Source of the DNA: a candidate division WWE3 bacterium RIFOXYD1_FULL_43_17 | GTDB taxonomy: Bacteria; Patescibacteriota; WWE3; UBA101185; UBA10185 | Direction of reading: 5' to 3' | Length of the DNA stretch: 49,280 nucleotides | Assembly (NCBI GenBank): GCA_001773385.1 | Contig: MEWJ01000032.1 | Coordinates: 1 to 49,280 of the forward strand | Translations under genes and position numbers: made by a program | Notes under the pieces: model-generated | Told to the model about the DNA's origin: nothing | What the model saw: only the letters and a program-made list of their open reading frames with translations | Databases searched by the model: none | Shown here: positions 27,890 to 36,871 of the stretch, one piece after another | Layout of the letters: every line of letters begins with the position of its first letter | Position numbering within the stretch: the first letter of the stretch is position 1

Positions 27890-30109
27890 CTACTTACCCA
27901 GCCTCAAACTGTTTGCCACAACACTAATTGAACTTAGAGCCATCGCAGCGGCAGCTATCGCCGGAGAAAGCATAATTCCGAAAAATGGAAATAAAATACC
28001 GGCAGCTACCGGTATTCCTACAGTGTTATAGCCAAAAGCCCAGAATAAATTCTGTTTAATAATGCGCAACGTTCTTTTTGAAATCTTAATCAGCTTATAA
28101 ACCCTAGATATATCCCCACCCAAAAGTATTACATCGCCCGATTGCATTGCTATGTCGGTTCCCGTACCCATCGCGATGCCTACATCAGCCGTAGCGAGAG
28201 CCGGAGAGTCGTTTATACCGTCGCCGACCATTGAAACCAATTCATCAGGGTGAGTTTTCTTAAGATCCGAAATTACATCTGCTTTTTGAGACGGGAGCAC
28301 TTCTGCCATAACATTTTTTATTCCCGCAATTTGTGCCGCATAATTAGCATTTGATTTTGTATCTCCGGTTAAAAGATATGTGGTAACCCCGATATTGTGT
28401 AATTTTTCAATTATTGAGGGCGTATCTTCTTTCATTTCATCACGCAAGTAAAATATACCCGCAACGTCGTTATTTATTGTTACGGCTACAGGAGTTGAGA
28501 CGCCGTCGCCTTTAAATTCTTTTTCGCTTACACGGCCGACAAAAATTTGGTTATCCCCTACCCTACCCTCTATTCCTTTTCCCGGAATGTTTTTAAATTC
28601 GCTAACATCTTCCGACTTAACAACGCCGCGACCGTTTAGAAAATCAACAATTGCCCTTGCCAATGGATGTTCAGACCTTGACTCAATTGCGAGAACATTT
28701 TGATAAACAATATCCTGGTTAATTTTTTTTGAGATGTGCTTGTAAGCGTGAACTTCAGGGTATCCCATTGTGATGGTTCCGGTTTTGTCGAAGACCACAT
28801 GCTTTATTTTTCCGGCCCGTTCTAAGGTTTTGGCGTCCTTAATTAAAATTCCACCTCTCGCTGCTGTGCCGGAAGCTGTGACGATTGCGGTGGGAGTTGC
28901 AAGACCTAAAGCGCACGGACAGGCAATAATCAAAACGCTTGTGAAGGCGTATAGGGCTGTTCCAAAGTCGCCGGGTTTAAAAAACAACCACGCACCTAAA
29001 GTTATGAATGCTACAACTATTACTACCGGAACGAAAACCGAGGAAACTTTATCAGCGAGCCTTTGTATATCCGCGCGCGAACCCTGCGCATCTTCTACCA
29101 GTCGGATTATTTGCGCTAAAACCGTGTCGCTTCCGACGTGTACGGCGTCGTAAATAAAATAACCGTCGTTGTTTATGGTTCCCCCGATAACTTTATCGCC
29201 CTCTTTTTTCTCAACCGGCATGGCTTCTCCTGAAATCATTGATTCATCGACAGTACTCTTTCCTTCAGAAATAATTCCGTCCACGGGAATTTTTGTTCCG
29301 GGCTTGACTACAACTTTGTCACCTACTTTTACATCGGCGGCGTCAATTTCTTCCTCTTTACCGTAGCGGATAATTATTGCCTTCTTGACCTGCATACCTA
29401 TTAGCGACTTTACCGCCGAGCCTGTGTGTTTTTTACTGTTAGATTCTAAAAACCTTCCGAGAAGTATAAAGAAAATAATAAAAACTGCTGCCTCAAAGTA
29501 TTGTTCACGGGCGGAAAGAAAATGAGGAAAAAATATTACGACCGTAGAATACGCCCATGCCGTAAATGTTCCCATTGCTATTAACGTGTCCATGTTGGCA
29601 GTACGTACAATAAGTGATTTCCATGCTGCAAAGAAGATAGAGCGGCCTCCCCAAAATACTATTAGTGTCGCCAGAACGAATTGTCCGTAAGTTATAAACG
29701 GCATTGCGTCTCCGAGCATCATTTCAAAATCCGGGAGTAACCCAACTTTCGCTAAAAACATCCAGATCATTAAAATGAAAAATGGAACTGACCCTAATCC
29801 GGTAAGTATTACTGTTTGTTTTAACTTTCTATTCTCTTCGTGGTGCATGTGGTCTGCGTCGTGATGATGCCCCTCGTCGTGTTCTTCCATACCGTCGACA
29901 ATTTTGTAATTTCCTGCGGATGACACCGCGTGCGAAATATCTTTTAGTGAAGCTACCGTGTCGTCAAAACTTACGGTCATTTTTTCCGTTGCAAAATTTA
30001 CAAACACATCTTTAACGCCAGCTGTATTTTTTACGGAATTTTCTATTAATGCTTTGCAGCTTGCGCAATGCATCCCGATTATCGGATAAGATTCTTTATT
30101 TATTGGCAT
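27890..30109 (-). CDS. copA: copper-translocating P-type ATPase
   Basis: HMA 'GMHCASC', His-rich linker, '[13 protein letters not shown]', 'DKTGTIT', '[20 protein letters not shown]'. Confidence 0.95.
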   Translation of the reverse strand: MPINKESYPIIGMHCASCKALIENSVKNTAGVKDVFVNFATEKMTVSFDDTVASLKDISHAVSSAGNYKIVDGMEEHDEGHHHDADHMHHEENRKLKQTVILTGLGSVPFFILMIWMFLAKVGLLPDFEMMLGDAMPFITYGQFVLATLIVFWGGRSIFFAAWKSLIVRTANMDTLIAMGTFTAWAYSTVVIFFPHFLSAREQYFEAAVFIIFFILLGRFLESNSKKHTGSAVKSLIGMQVKKAIIIRYGKEEEIDAADVKVGDKVVVKPGTKIPVDGIISEGKSTVDESMISGEAMPVEKKEGDKVIGGTINNDGYFIYDAVHVGSDTVLAQIIRLVEDAQGSRADIQRLADKVSSVFVPVVIVVAFITLGAWLFFKPGDFGTALYAFTSVLIIACPCALGLATPTAIVTASGTAARGGILIKDAKTLERAGKIKHVVFDKTGTITMGYPEVHAYKHISKKINQDIVYQNVLAIESRSEHPLARAIVDFLNGRGVVKSEDVSEFKNIPGKGIEGRVGDNQIFVGRVSEKEFKGDGVSTPVAVTINNDVAGIFYLRDEMKEDTPSIIEKLHNIGVTTYLLTGDTKSNANYAAQIAGIKNVMAEVLPSQKADVISDLKKTHPDELVSMVGDGINDSPALATADVGIAMGTGTDIAMQSGDVILLGGDISRVYKLIKISKRTLRIIKQNLFWAFGYNTVGIPVAAGILFPFFGIMLSPAIAAAAMALSSISVVANSLRLGK

Positions 30110-30113
30110 AGTT

Positions 30114-31454
30114 TCACTTAATTACAATGGTTACCGGAGGGACCATTCCCATCGAGCAGGTCAATTTATAAGTCCCTGGTTTGTCGGTGTTTATATCAAA
30201 CTCGTTGTAACCTTCTTTAATGTGAATTGAGCCGTCAAAAAGTCCACGGGCGACTATTGAGGCAGCACAACCGTATGCTCCCTGGTTGTAAAATTTAATT
30301 CTTGCAGGCTTTCCTGCTTCCAACTCAGAGTATTTTGGGAAATACTCAAATCCCTTGGCGTACATCTCAAGTATTTGGACATCCCCAGCCTGTGTAACTA
30401 TTCGCGTGCTCTCATCCTTTGTAGTGTCAGCTAATAAAGAAGTTAAGCTCGGCGCCCCCAGCACATTTAATTGCGAATTAATCGTGTACATAGAAAAGAA
30501 AAATACGAGTATTCCGGCTGTGTAGCTGAATAGTTGGGAAAATTTATGGTTTGAAAACAATTTAACACTGCTAAAACTCACGAGTGCCAACATGGGAAGA
30601 GTTCCGAGAGCAAAAGATAACAACATTAGCGAACTCGTTACAAAACTTCCGCTGGCTAAAGCGTTTGTCTGTGCAACTATTGTAAAGCCGCAGGGTAAGA
30701 AGAATGTAGCCGCGCCTATAACTAACGGCATGTATCTACCTTTAAAGTTTTTCTGATCCGCGGTGTATTCAGTAAAAAATTTGGGTGGTTTAATACGGTA
30801 TTTTTGGAGCCATTTTATATCCAGCATTTGAAGACCCATTAACGCAACGAGGGCAGAAATGGCGATAGTGAAAATTGATGTGGCTGTTACGTTATAAGTA
30901 AACATCGTTCCGACTAGACCCAGTATTCCACCCATAATTGCGAAAGAAATTAGACGCCCGGCGTTAAACAATGTGAATGGCACGTGTTTTTCACCGCCCG
31001 AGTAAATACCGCCCCAGGTTTTAGAGAGGGATAGAAGTATTCCGCCAACCAGCGCTGCGCAGGAAGATGCTCCTGCAGCCAAGCCGAACACAAAATAGGA
31101 AAGATAACCTGACGTTCCGGTAACAGAATATTTTGCCAGAAACCCGCTTTTTTCGTTGATGTAAAAAAGAGCTGCAGTTAGTGCCACTATTAATATGGCT
31201 CTTGTCATTGTGTCGCTTTTATTTACCTGAGGTGTTGTGTGGAAAGAGTAGCCGAGATCGCTGAATTCCTTATCAAGTTGTGATGTATTAATTGCGCCGG
31301 TGTCAGATACCCGTAAGTTTAGTTGATTATCGGAAAGAGACGCCTTAGCGTATTTTACCCAGCCTTTTTCTTTAAATCTTTGTTCTAAAATTGATTCGCA
31401 GGCCGCACAGTGCATGCCTTCTACGTATAATGTTTGCTCGGCAGTTTTACTCAT
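30114..31454 (-). CDS. HMA domain - sulfite exporter TauE/SafE-like membrane domain - cupredoxin-like fusion
   Basis: '[15 protein letters not shown]', multi-TM core '[22 protein letters not shown]', '[17 protein letters not shown]', C-terminal '[14 protein letters not shown]...[13 protein letters not shown]'. Confidence 0.8.
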   Translation of the reverse strand: MSKTAEQTLYVEGMHCAACESILEQRFKEKGWVKYAKASLSDNQLNLRVSDTGAINTSQLDKEFSDLGYSFHTTPQVNKSDTMTRAILIVALTAALFYINEKSGFLAKYSVTGTSGYLSYFVFGLAAGASSCAALVGGILLSLSKTWGGIYSGGEKHVPFTLFNAGRLISFAIMGGILGLVGTMFTYNVTATSIFTIAISALVALMGLQMLDIKWLQKYRIKPPKFFTEYTADQKNFKGRYMPLVIGAATFFLPCGFTIVAQTNALASGSFVTSSLMLLSFALGTLPMLALVSFSSVKLFSNHKFSQLFSYTAGILVFFFSMYTINSQLNVLGAPSLTSLLADTTKDESTRIVTQAGDVQILEMYAKGFEYFPKYSELEAGKPARIKFYNQGAYGCAASIVARGLFDGSIHIKEGYNEFDINTDKPGTYKLTCSMGMVPPVTIVIK

Positions 31455-31488
31455 TCGTATAGATAGTTTCTCACAAATTTATGCATAG

Positions 31489-31770
31489 TTACATTTTGTA
31501 TTTGTAAATTCCAAGTAACTCTTCCACGACTTTTTTAGTGTCGCCTTTTTTAGCCTGTTCAATTACGCAGTGGTTAAGGTGCCCTTCCATTAGCTGAAGA
31601 TCTAGACCTTTAAGTGCTTTTTGGACGGCAAGAGATTGGTTGAGGACGTCGACACAGTACGCGTCATTGTTAATCATCTCTTCTATGGCGTTCAGGTGTC
31701 CCTTAATAATTTTGATTCTGTGAATATTCTGTTTTTTTCTGTCATCGTGCCCGTTCATATAGTCCCCCAT
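31489..31770 (-). CDS. CsoR/RcnR-family metal-sensing repressor
   Basis: 'RIKIIKGHLNAIEEMINNDAYCVDVLNQ...EGHLNHCV'; actual start may be the second Met at 31758. Confidence 0.85.
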   Translation of the reverse strand: MGDYMNGHDDRKKQNIHRIKIIKGHLNAIEEMINNDAYCVDVLNQSLAVQKALKGLDLQLMEGHLNHCVIEQAKKGDTKKVVEELLGIYKYKM

Positions 31771-31784
31771 AGGGGGATACTATA
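31758..31784 (-). promoter_or_regulatory. candidate CsoR operator / promoter
   Basis: near-palindrome TATAGTCCCCCATAGGGGGATACTATA at the 5' end of the csoR-like gene. Confidence 0.6.
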
Positions 31785-31818
31785 AAAAGTAGCACATATA
31801 GAAGGGGTATGCAAGAAA

Positions 31819-31852
31819 AATCCCCGGGATGTTTTGCAACAGCTCGGGGATT
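31819..31852 (-). terminator. rho-independent terminator of the 31860-32126 gene
   Basis: AATCCCCG...CGGGGATT followed by TTTTT on the minus strand. Confidence 0.7.
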
Positions 31853-31859
31853 ACGAAAC

Positions 31860-32126
31860 TTAGTAAATTATAACTACGCGGTCCTCGTGAGTCTTAGGAT
31901 CTTTGAGGTCGTCAACAGCGATAAGATGTCTTTCTACATTACCGTTGTGCATTATGACATCCAATAGCACGCTGTGGGAGATTTCAGAAAATTTTGCTCC
32001 CCTAACCTCCTGGTTTTGAATCACGTATATATACCGCTCAAGCACGTTGTACTTGGCCGCAGCAAACTGCACTGCAAGTTTCCGCGCCCGTACCAGACCT
32101 GTAATCACACGTTCTTCATCCTGCAC
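31860..32126 (-). CDS. hypothetical protein
   Basis: 88-aa ORF with aggaggaaaa SD upstream and terminator downstream. Confidence 0.55.
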   Translation of the reverse strand: MQDEERVITGLVRARKLAVQFAAAKYNVLERYIYVIQNQEVRGAKFSEISHSVLLDVIMHNGNVERHLIAVDDLKDPKTHEDRVVIIY

Positions 32127-32168
32127 CTTTTCCTCCTCTCGGGTTTATGTACGCGGTCGATAAAATCA

Positions 32169-32663
32169 TTATGTGAACGATGAGCGGTCTTTATTCCAGT
32201 GTGCAAAAGAAAAAAGACCCAGATATAGAAAAAGTCCTCCTGCAAGCCACCAACCTACACCTGTGTGGGTGTTCCAGTAATTGATTGCCTTAAGGTCCAA
32301 GGTTTTCAATTCCTCTTGCAGCAGCTTTACCGTGGAGGAATACTCGGGACTATTGCCCGGTATCATACTTAACCGCTCAGCCTTTTCTTTTAGAAGTTGC
32401 AGTTGAGCAATCTTCCACGTCATGTCGTTCTCCCGGGTCTTAAATATTCCTGCAAACCCGTCGTCCATACCCCATCTGACAAGCGACTGTTCGGCTGTAG
32501 ATAAGCTATGGTAGATTTCTGCTGAATCCTGCGAGGTTTCCGCCAATTGCTTCCACCTAGTTATTTCCCGGTCGATACTTTCAAAGTTGTAAAGTATGCC
32601 CAAAATAACGACAAAGACCACAATTGCAGACAGTGCAAGAAAAAACTCAGCCGTTTTATTCAT
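32169..32663 (-). CDS. hypothetical two-TM protein
   Basis: N-terminal and C-terminal hydrophobic helices; GAGTGAGAG SD-like upstream. Confidence 0.6.
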   Translation of the reverse strand: MNKTAEFFLALSAIVVFVVILGILYNFESIDREITRWKQLAETSQDSAEIYHSLSTAEQSLVRWGMDDGFAGIFKTRENDMTWKIAQLQLLKEKAERLSMIPGNSPEYSSTVKLLQEELKTLDLKAINYWNTHTGVGWWLAGGLFLYLGLFSFAHWNKDRSSFT

Positions 32664-32712
32664 CTCTCACTCCTTTATTTAGGATTATTCTGGGGGAATT
32701 TTAACACTAGAA

Positions 32713-32726
32713 GGCGGTTTAAGCAA
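32713..32726 (-). promoter_or_regulatory. shared promoter box TTGCTTAAACCGCC (copy 1)
   Basis: TTGCTT-N17-TAAAAT upstream of the 32663 gene; box shared with 39620 and 42113. Confidence 0.5.
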
Positions 32727-32782
32727 CCTATAGCACGCGAATGTGGGGGGGGGTTGTTTACTACTCAGCATCCTCATAACTA

Positions 32783-32916
32783 TGGTGGGCCTGCCTGGGC
32801 TCGAACCAGGGACCTTTCGGATGTCTGCTTCGCAGCATCCTCATAAATATGGTGGGCCTGCCTGGGCTCGAACCAGGGACCTTTCGGATGTCTGCTTCGC
32901 AGCATCCTCATAATCA
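32783..32916 (-). repeat. two tandem 67-bp units each carrying the 3' half of tRNA-Val (T-arm, acceptor, CCA) plus a hairpin
   Basis: exact-looking repeats starting 32783 and 32850, continuing into the complete tRNA at 32917. Confidence 0.9.
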
Positions 32917-32993
32917 TGGTGGGCCTGCCTGGGCTCGAACCAGGGACCTTTCGGATGTAAACCGAACGCTCTGACCAACTGAGCTACAAGCCC
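32917..32993 (-). tRNA. tRNA-Val (UAC), CCA encoded
   Basis: GGGCTTGTAGCTCAGTTGGTCAGAGCGTTCGGTTTACATCCGAAAGGTCCCTGGTTCGAGCCCAGGCAGGCCCACCA. Confidence 0.95.
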
Positions 32994-33089
32994 TAAACGT
33001 CTATCAGGTCGAAACGTAACGCAGAACCGTCCGTCCATTATTCTATCAAATCTCTTTGAAATTGCGACATTATTTGGTTAAATTAAAGT

Positions 33090-34067
33090 GTGCCCGATCC
33101 TGTCCAAAGACCCCGCAGTAATAACAGAGATACAGACTTTCTATTGATATTTCTACCTGTACTGGCAGCTGCCACTTTGTTTGTCTTAGTACTTAGCGAT
33201 AAGTTCAATATCAAGTTATTCGGGCGGAATTTCATAAAAGAGGTCGTTTATCAGCGTAACAACACTCCGCAAGTCAGCAGCAAACCCGTCATTCAGGACG
33301 AAGTCACTTTTACCAAGGTAGAAACCCAATTTGTCGAACTCACTAAAAAACTTACTATAGAACCCGGCGTTTATGGTCTTTATATAAAAGATGTAGGGTC
33401 GGGACGGGAATTTAAGTATAACGATGCCACCGAGTTTTACGCGGCCTCTTTGTACAAAGTCCCACTCGCTGCTGCTGTTTTAAAAGAAGTTGAAGCAGGA
33501 AAATTAAAGCTCGACGACACCGCTACTTACCTTCCTTACGACTACTCTTCGGGAACAGGAGTGATAAGCACATACTCGCACGGAATACAGCTTAAAATTA
33601 GCGATATATTGTCGGAACTATTAAAAAACAGCGATAACACAGCCCAAAACATATTACTAAGGACTCTCAGCTACAAAAATGTTCAGGAGACCTTTAACGC
33701 TGTGGTTCCGGACAAAAACACCAGCACTTATTATAGATACAACCTAAGTACCCCCGCCGAAATCAGCTTTGTTTTTGAAAAACTCTATTTTGGTGACTAC
33801 CTGAACGCCGAAGACAAGAAGTATTTGTCGGATTTAATGGTAAACACCTCTTTCGAGGACAGAATAAGTGCTTACCTCAAAGACGGGTTGGTATTTTCTC
33901 ATAAAATAGGAAGCTGGCCGGATTCCTGGCACGACTGTGGAGTTGTTTCCTCTGAAGCAAACGACTCCAAGCTGATAGTGTGTCTTATGAGTCAAAAGGC
34001 TCCCTACGAAAACTTTCTGAATGCTGCAAAAATGACCGGAGAGTTTGTTAGCATTTTAATGAACTAA
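33090..34067 (+). CDS. class A beta-lactamase-like serine hydrolase, membrane anchored
   Basis: SxxK 'AASLYKVPLAA', SDN 'KNSDNTAQN', 'HKIGSW'; GTG start. Confidence 0.8.
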   Translation: MPDPVQRPRSNNRDTDFLLIFLPVLAAATLFVLVLSDKFNIKLFGRNFIKEVVYQRNNTPQVSSKPVIQDEVTFTKVETQFVELTKKLTIEPGVYGLYIKDVGSGREFKYNDATEFYAASLYKVPLAAAVLKEVEAGKLKLDDTATYLPYDYSSGTGVISTYSHGIQLKISDILSELLKNSDNTAQNILLRTLSYKNVQETFNAVVPDKNTSTYYRYNLSTPAEISFVFEKLYFGDYLNAEDKKYLSDLMVNTSFEDRISAYLKDGLVFSHKIGSWPDSWHDCGVVSSEANDSKLIVCLMSQKAPYENFLNAAKMTGEFVSILMN

Positions 34068-34069
34068 AC

Positions 34070-34372
34070 ATGTCCTTATCCTTTAAAAAGAAAAATGAGA
34101 ATTTTAAGTGCAGAAATTGTGGAACTTTTGTTATCGGAACGGGTTATACTAACCACTGCCCAAAATGTTTATATAGTGAACACGTAGATATTATGCCTGG
34201 AGACAGGGCAAATCCCTGCAAAGGACTGATGCAACCGGTCGGTATAGTAAAGAAACACGGGGAGTTCTTTGTGGTACACAAGTGCGAGCAGTGCGGTGAA
34301 GTAAAGCACAACAGAACATCAGAAGATGATGACCGGGATAAAATAATTGAAATATCTGTCCTACCCGTTTAA
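34070..34372 (+). CDS. RNHCP domain protein
   Basis: 'FKCRNCGTFV...NHCPKCLYSEHVDIMPGDRANPCKGLM...CEQCG'. Confidence 0.85.
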   Translation: MSLSFKKKNENFKCRNCGTFVIGTGYTNHCPKCLYSEHVDIMPGDRANPCKGLMQPVGIVKKHGEFFVVHKCEQCGEVKHNRTSEDDDRDKIIEISVLPV

Positions 34373-35736
34373 CTTCTTTTTTCTCTCTTCCAAAGCTTTA
34401 TGTTAAACACACGGGTAAACGTTCCTTCTCTATCGTCCCCGTAACTCAAAAAATCCACCAGAGATCTCATCGCAGTCTTGGGTTTATACAAAACAGTCAT
34501 CGACAGTGCCACGACCATCACAACAATTCTGTAAAACAATCCGGGCTCGCCGAAAGTTCTAATAAGATAAGTTATAGACAAAACGTAGACCAGGTATTGA
34601 AATATCGTCAAATAGTCGGCGTAGTTCGTGTCCAGCATACTTTGAGCGTAACCTTCCTTATGTTCACGTACCTTTTTACCTGCAGCAATGCTTAAATACG
34701 CCAGCACGTCGGTAATAATTATGGCAGGAAAATTTAGGGGGGACGCCGAAGCAAGTACCAGTCCCGTTATCAGTTTCATGGAATGAAGCACAGTAGTCAT
34801 AACAATGTCCGAAACAGGAATTTTTCTTAGGAAGAAAAGGTAAAGCAAGTTTATAACCAAGAACGCCGCCAAAGCTAAAAATAAGACGTTAGATAAAAGG
34901 AGGGCGAAGACGAAAGAAAAGAATAGAAGTATCTTAAAAATTCTTCGTGCGGTTGCTACAGAAACTTCTCCCGAGGCTATAGCTCTTCCGTGTCTTTTTA
35001 CAGGGTGTTTTTTGTCAGATTCCAGGTCACGGATGTCATCCATAATATAAATTGCCCCGTAAAAAATAGGACTGAACAAAAAAGCCGCTAAGAAAATAAA
35101 TCCGACCTCTTTTAAAGTCAGACTAAAATCGTTCGCAAGAAAATATCCGTACACTAGCGGGAACGAACTCAAAATATTTGGAAAAAAGCGTATTAACTTG
35201 GTAAAAACAAATACTTTTTTCAGAAAAACCGGAGTATTTATCTTTTCACGTTTAAAAAGCAGGAACCAGTTAGGATTTATTCTGCCTAACAGTAGCCAGT
35301 CTTCAAAAATATCGTAGGAATAGTGTGTGATCATACCAAGTGTAAAAATGGCCGCTCCGTAATTTTCCTGAACAAAAGCGAAGTATGAGAAGAATACTAC
35401 GGCAATTAAAAGTGTTACGAGGTTATGAGAGTAAATGCCGGTGTTAAACTTGTGATTTTCAATGACAAATTTTTGAAATCCGAGCAGTTGTTTATTCCTG
35501 AGAAAGTGCCTGAGATTTTTAGCGTAGTCGGTTTTGCGTCCGTACGTAAAAATGTAAAACAAGTGGTCGGCGTCGGGTAAAACGGCTCCTACTGCGCCTA
35601 GTAATAATGAAGGTAAAAGTCCGTAACCGGGCTGAAAGTACCAAAATAGATAGCCCGAAACTGCTCCGACAAGAGCATGTAAGGGCATATGAAAGCTATT
35701 ACTTAATTTAGAAAACGACTCTTTACTGATAAACAT
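34369..35736 (-). CDS. fusion of YdjM-like membrane hydrolase-fold domain with UbiA-family prenyltransferase (DPPR-synthase-like)
   Basis: N-terminus 'GAVLPDADHLFYIF...YSHNLVTLL'; C-terminus 'IMDDIRDLESDKKHPVKRHGRAIASGEVS'. Confidence 0.7.
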   Translation of the reverse strand: MFISKESFSKLSNSFHMPLHALVGAVSGYLFWYFQPGYGLLPSLLLGAVGAVLPDADHLFYIFTYGRKTDYAKNLRHFLRNKQLLGFQKFVIENHKFNTGIYSHNLVTLLIAVVFFSYFAFVQENYGAAIFTLGMITHYSYDIFEDWLLLGRINPNWFLLFKREKINTPVFLKKVFVFTKLIRFFPNILSSFPLVYGYFLANDFSLTLKEVGFIFLAAFLFSPIFYGAIYIMDDIRDLESDKKHPVKRHGRAIASGEVSVATARRIFKILLFFSFVFALLLSNVLFLALAAFLVINLLYLFFLRKIPVSDIVMTTVLHSMKLITGLVLASASPLNFPAIIITDVLAYLSIAAGKKVREHKEGYAQSMLDTNYADYLTIFQYLVYVLSITYLIRTFGEPGLFYRIVVMVVALSMTVLYKPKTAMRSLVDFLSYGDDREGTFTRVFNIKLWKREKRS

Positions 35737-35776
35737 AACGTCATCTATTATACCGTGGGCAGAGGATTACGTGTTT

Positions 35777-36583
35777 TTAGAATATAGGATGAAAACTTTG
35801 ATTCATTTCCTCATCGTAATATTCGGAACCTCCGGAATCTTTTGCGAAGCTATACGCCTGCCCTAGCTTATACGTGTAAACCATTTTTGCGTCGGGAACG
35901 TATTTGAGAACGTAAATATAATTTATCCCGCAAAGTGTTTCAGGCATTTCCAAACCATCTCCTTCTACTCTTACGTCGTACACTTTGTTGTTCGCAGGAG
36001 TACTTGTCATAGTTCCAACTGAGCACCCCGCCCCAAACTGTGTCTGAACAAATGTTTCAAGGTCCTCTTTTGTCGGGACGGTTTTTGCCTGTATGTGCCA
36101 AGATATTTGTTCGACTTTAAGTCCGCTCAATGTATTGGATTTTTTCTCACATCCTCCGAAGTAAGTAACGTTGTTTATAGTCTTCGGGTCGGATAATTCA
36201 TAGATAAACTCGGGGGCGATAAATATGCCGTCGGTGTCCTCAAATATTTTTATGGGTACAGCTGCCGGTTTTGGTCTGTATGAAGTCTCACTTCCTTCGG
36301 TGATTTTTTCGCAGGAACCCTGATGTACGAACACATTTTTTGGATAGTTTATTGAGAACTTAAGGTCGGCGTTTGAATAAGACTTCCACCCTTCAGGCAC
36401 GAGATTATTTTCGATTTGTGTTTCCTCCGGGTCGATTATTTGTGGTCTGGTTACTTTGTCGGCCACTGTATTGGTGCTTACTGCGGTTCCCCCGCCCTCT
36501 TTGGTCAAAATTGCGAAGAGTCCCCCGCCTATAATAACGAGCAAAAAAGCACCGAATATTATCATTAGTGAGTTGTTTCTCAT
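35777..36583 (-). CDS. membrane-anchored extracytoplasmic hypothetical protein
   Basis: 268-aa ORF, N-terminal TM. Confidence 0.65.
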   Translation of the reverse strand: MRNNSLMIIFGAFLLVIIGGGLFAILTKEGGGTAVSTNTVADKVTRPQIIDPEETQIENNLVPEGWKSYSNADLKFSINYPKNVFVHQGSCEKITEGSETSYRPKPAAVPIKIFEDTDGIFIAPEFIYELSDPKTINNVTYFGGCEKKSNTLSGLKVEQISWHIQAKTVPTKEDLETFVQTQFGAGCSVGTMTSTPANNKVYDVRVEGDGLEMPETLCGINYIYVLKYVPDAKMVYTYKLGQAYSFAKDSGGSEYYDEEMNQSFHPIF

Positions 36584-36626
36584 TAGTCTATTTTATTCTT
36601 TTTTTAATAATGGATAAAGGAGCTTT

Positions 36627-36702
36627 TGGTGGGGAGGGTGGGGATCGAACCCACATAGCCGGTTTTTCAGACCGGTGCCTTGACCAACTTGGCTACCGCC
36701 CC
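36627..36702 (-). tRNA. tRNA-Phe (GAA)
   Basis: cloverleaf on minus strand, anticodon loop CTGAAAA, CCA encoded. Confidence 0.9.
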
Positions 36703-36726
36703 ACGCCGAGCAACTAACAAATTTTC

Positions 36727-36802
<76 letters not shown>

Positions 36803-36871
36803 GTGCAACGTTATTATAAAGGAGGGTATCTAAAAATCAACAACTACGGCCTAAACGACACCACCGACTGT

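Noticed and set aside
32745-32753. G9 homopolymer as a phase-variable tract
   Set aside because: Intergenic, not within a reading frame or clear promoter spacer; may also be a sequencing/assembly artefact.
32547-33038. ORFs 32547-32846 (+) and 32841-33038 (-)
   Set aside because: Translations such as 'GGPAWARTRDLSDVCFAASS' and 'GLVAQLVRAFGLHPKGPWFEPRQ' derive from tRNA-Val and its tandem 3' halves; spurious.
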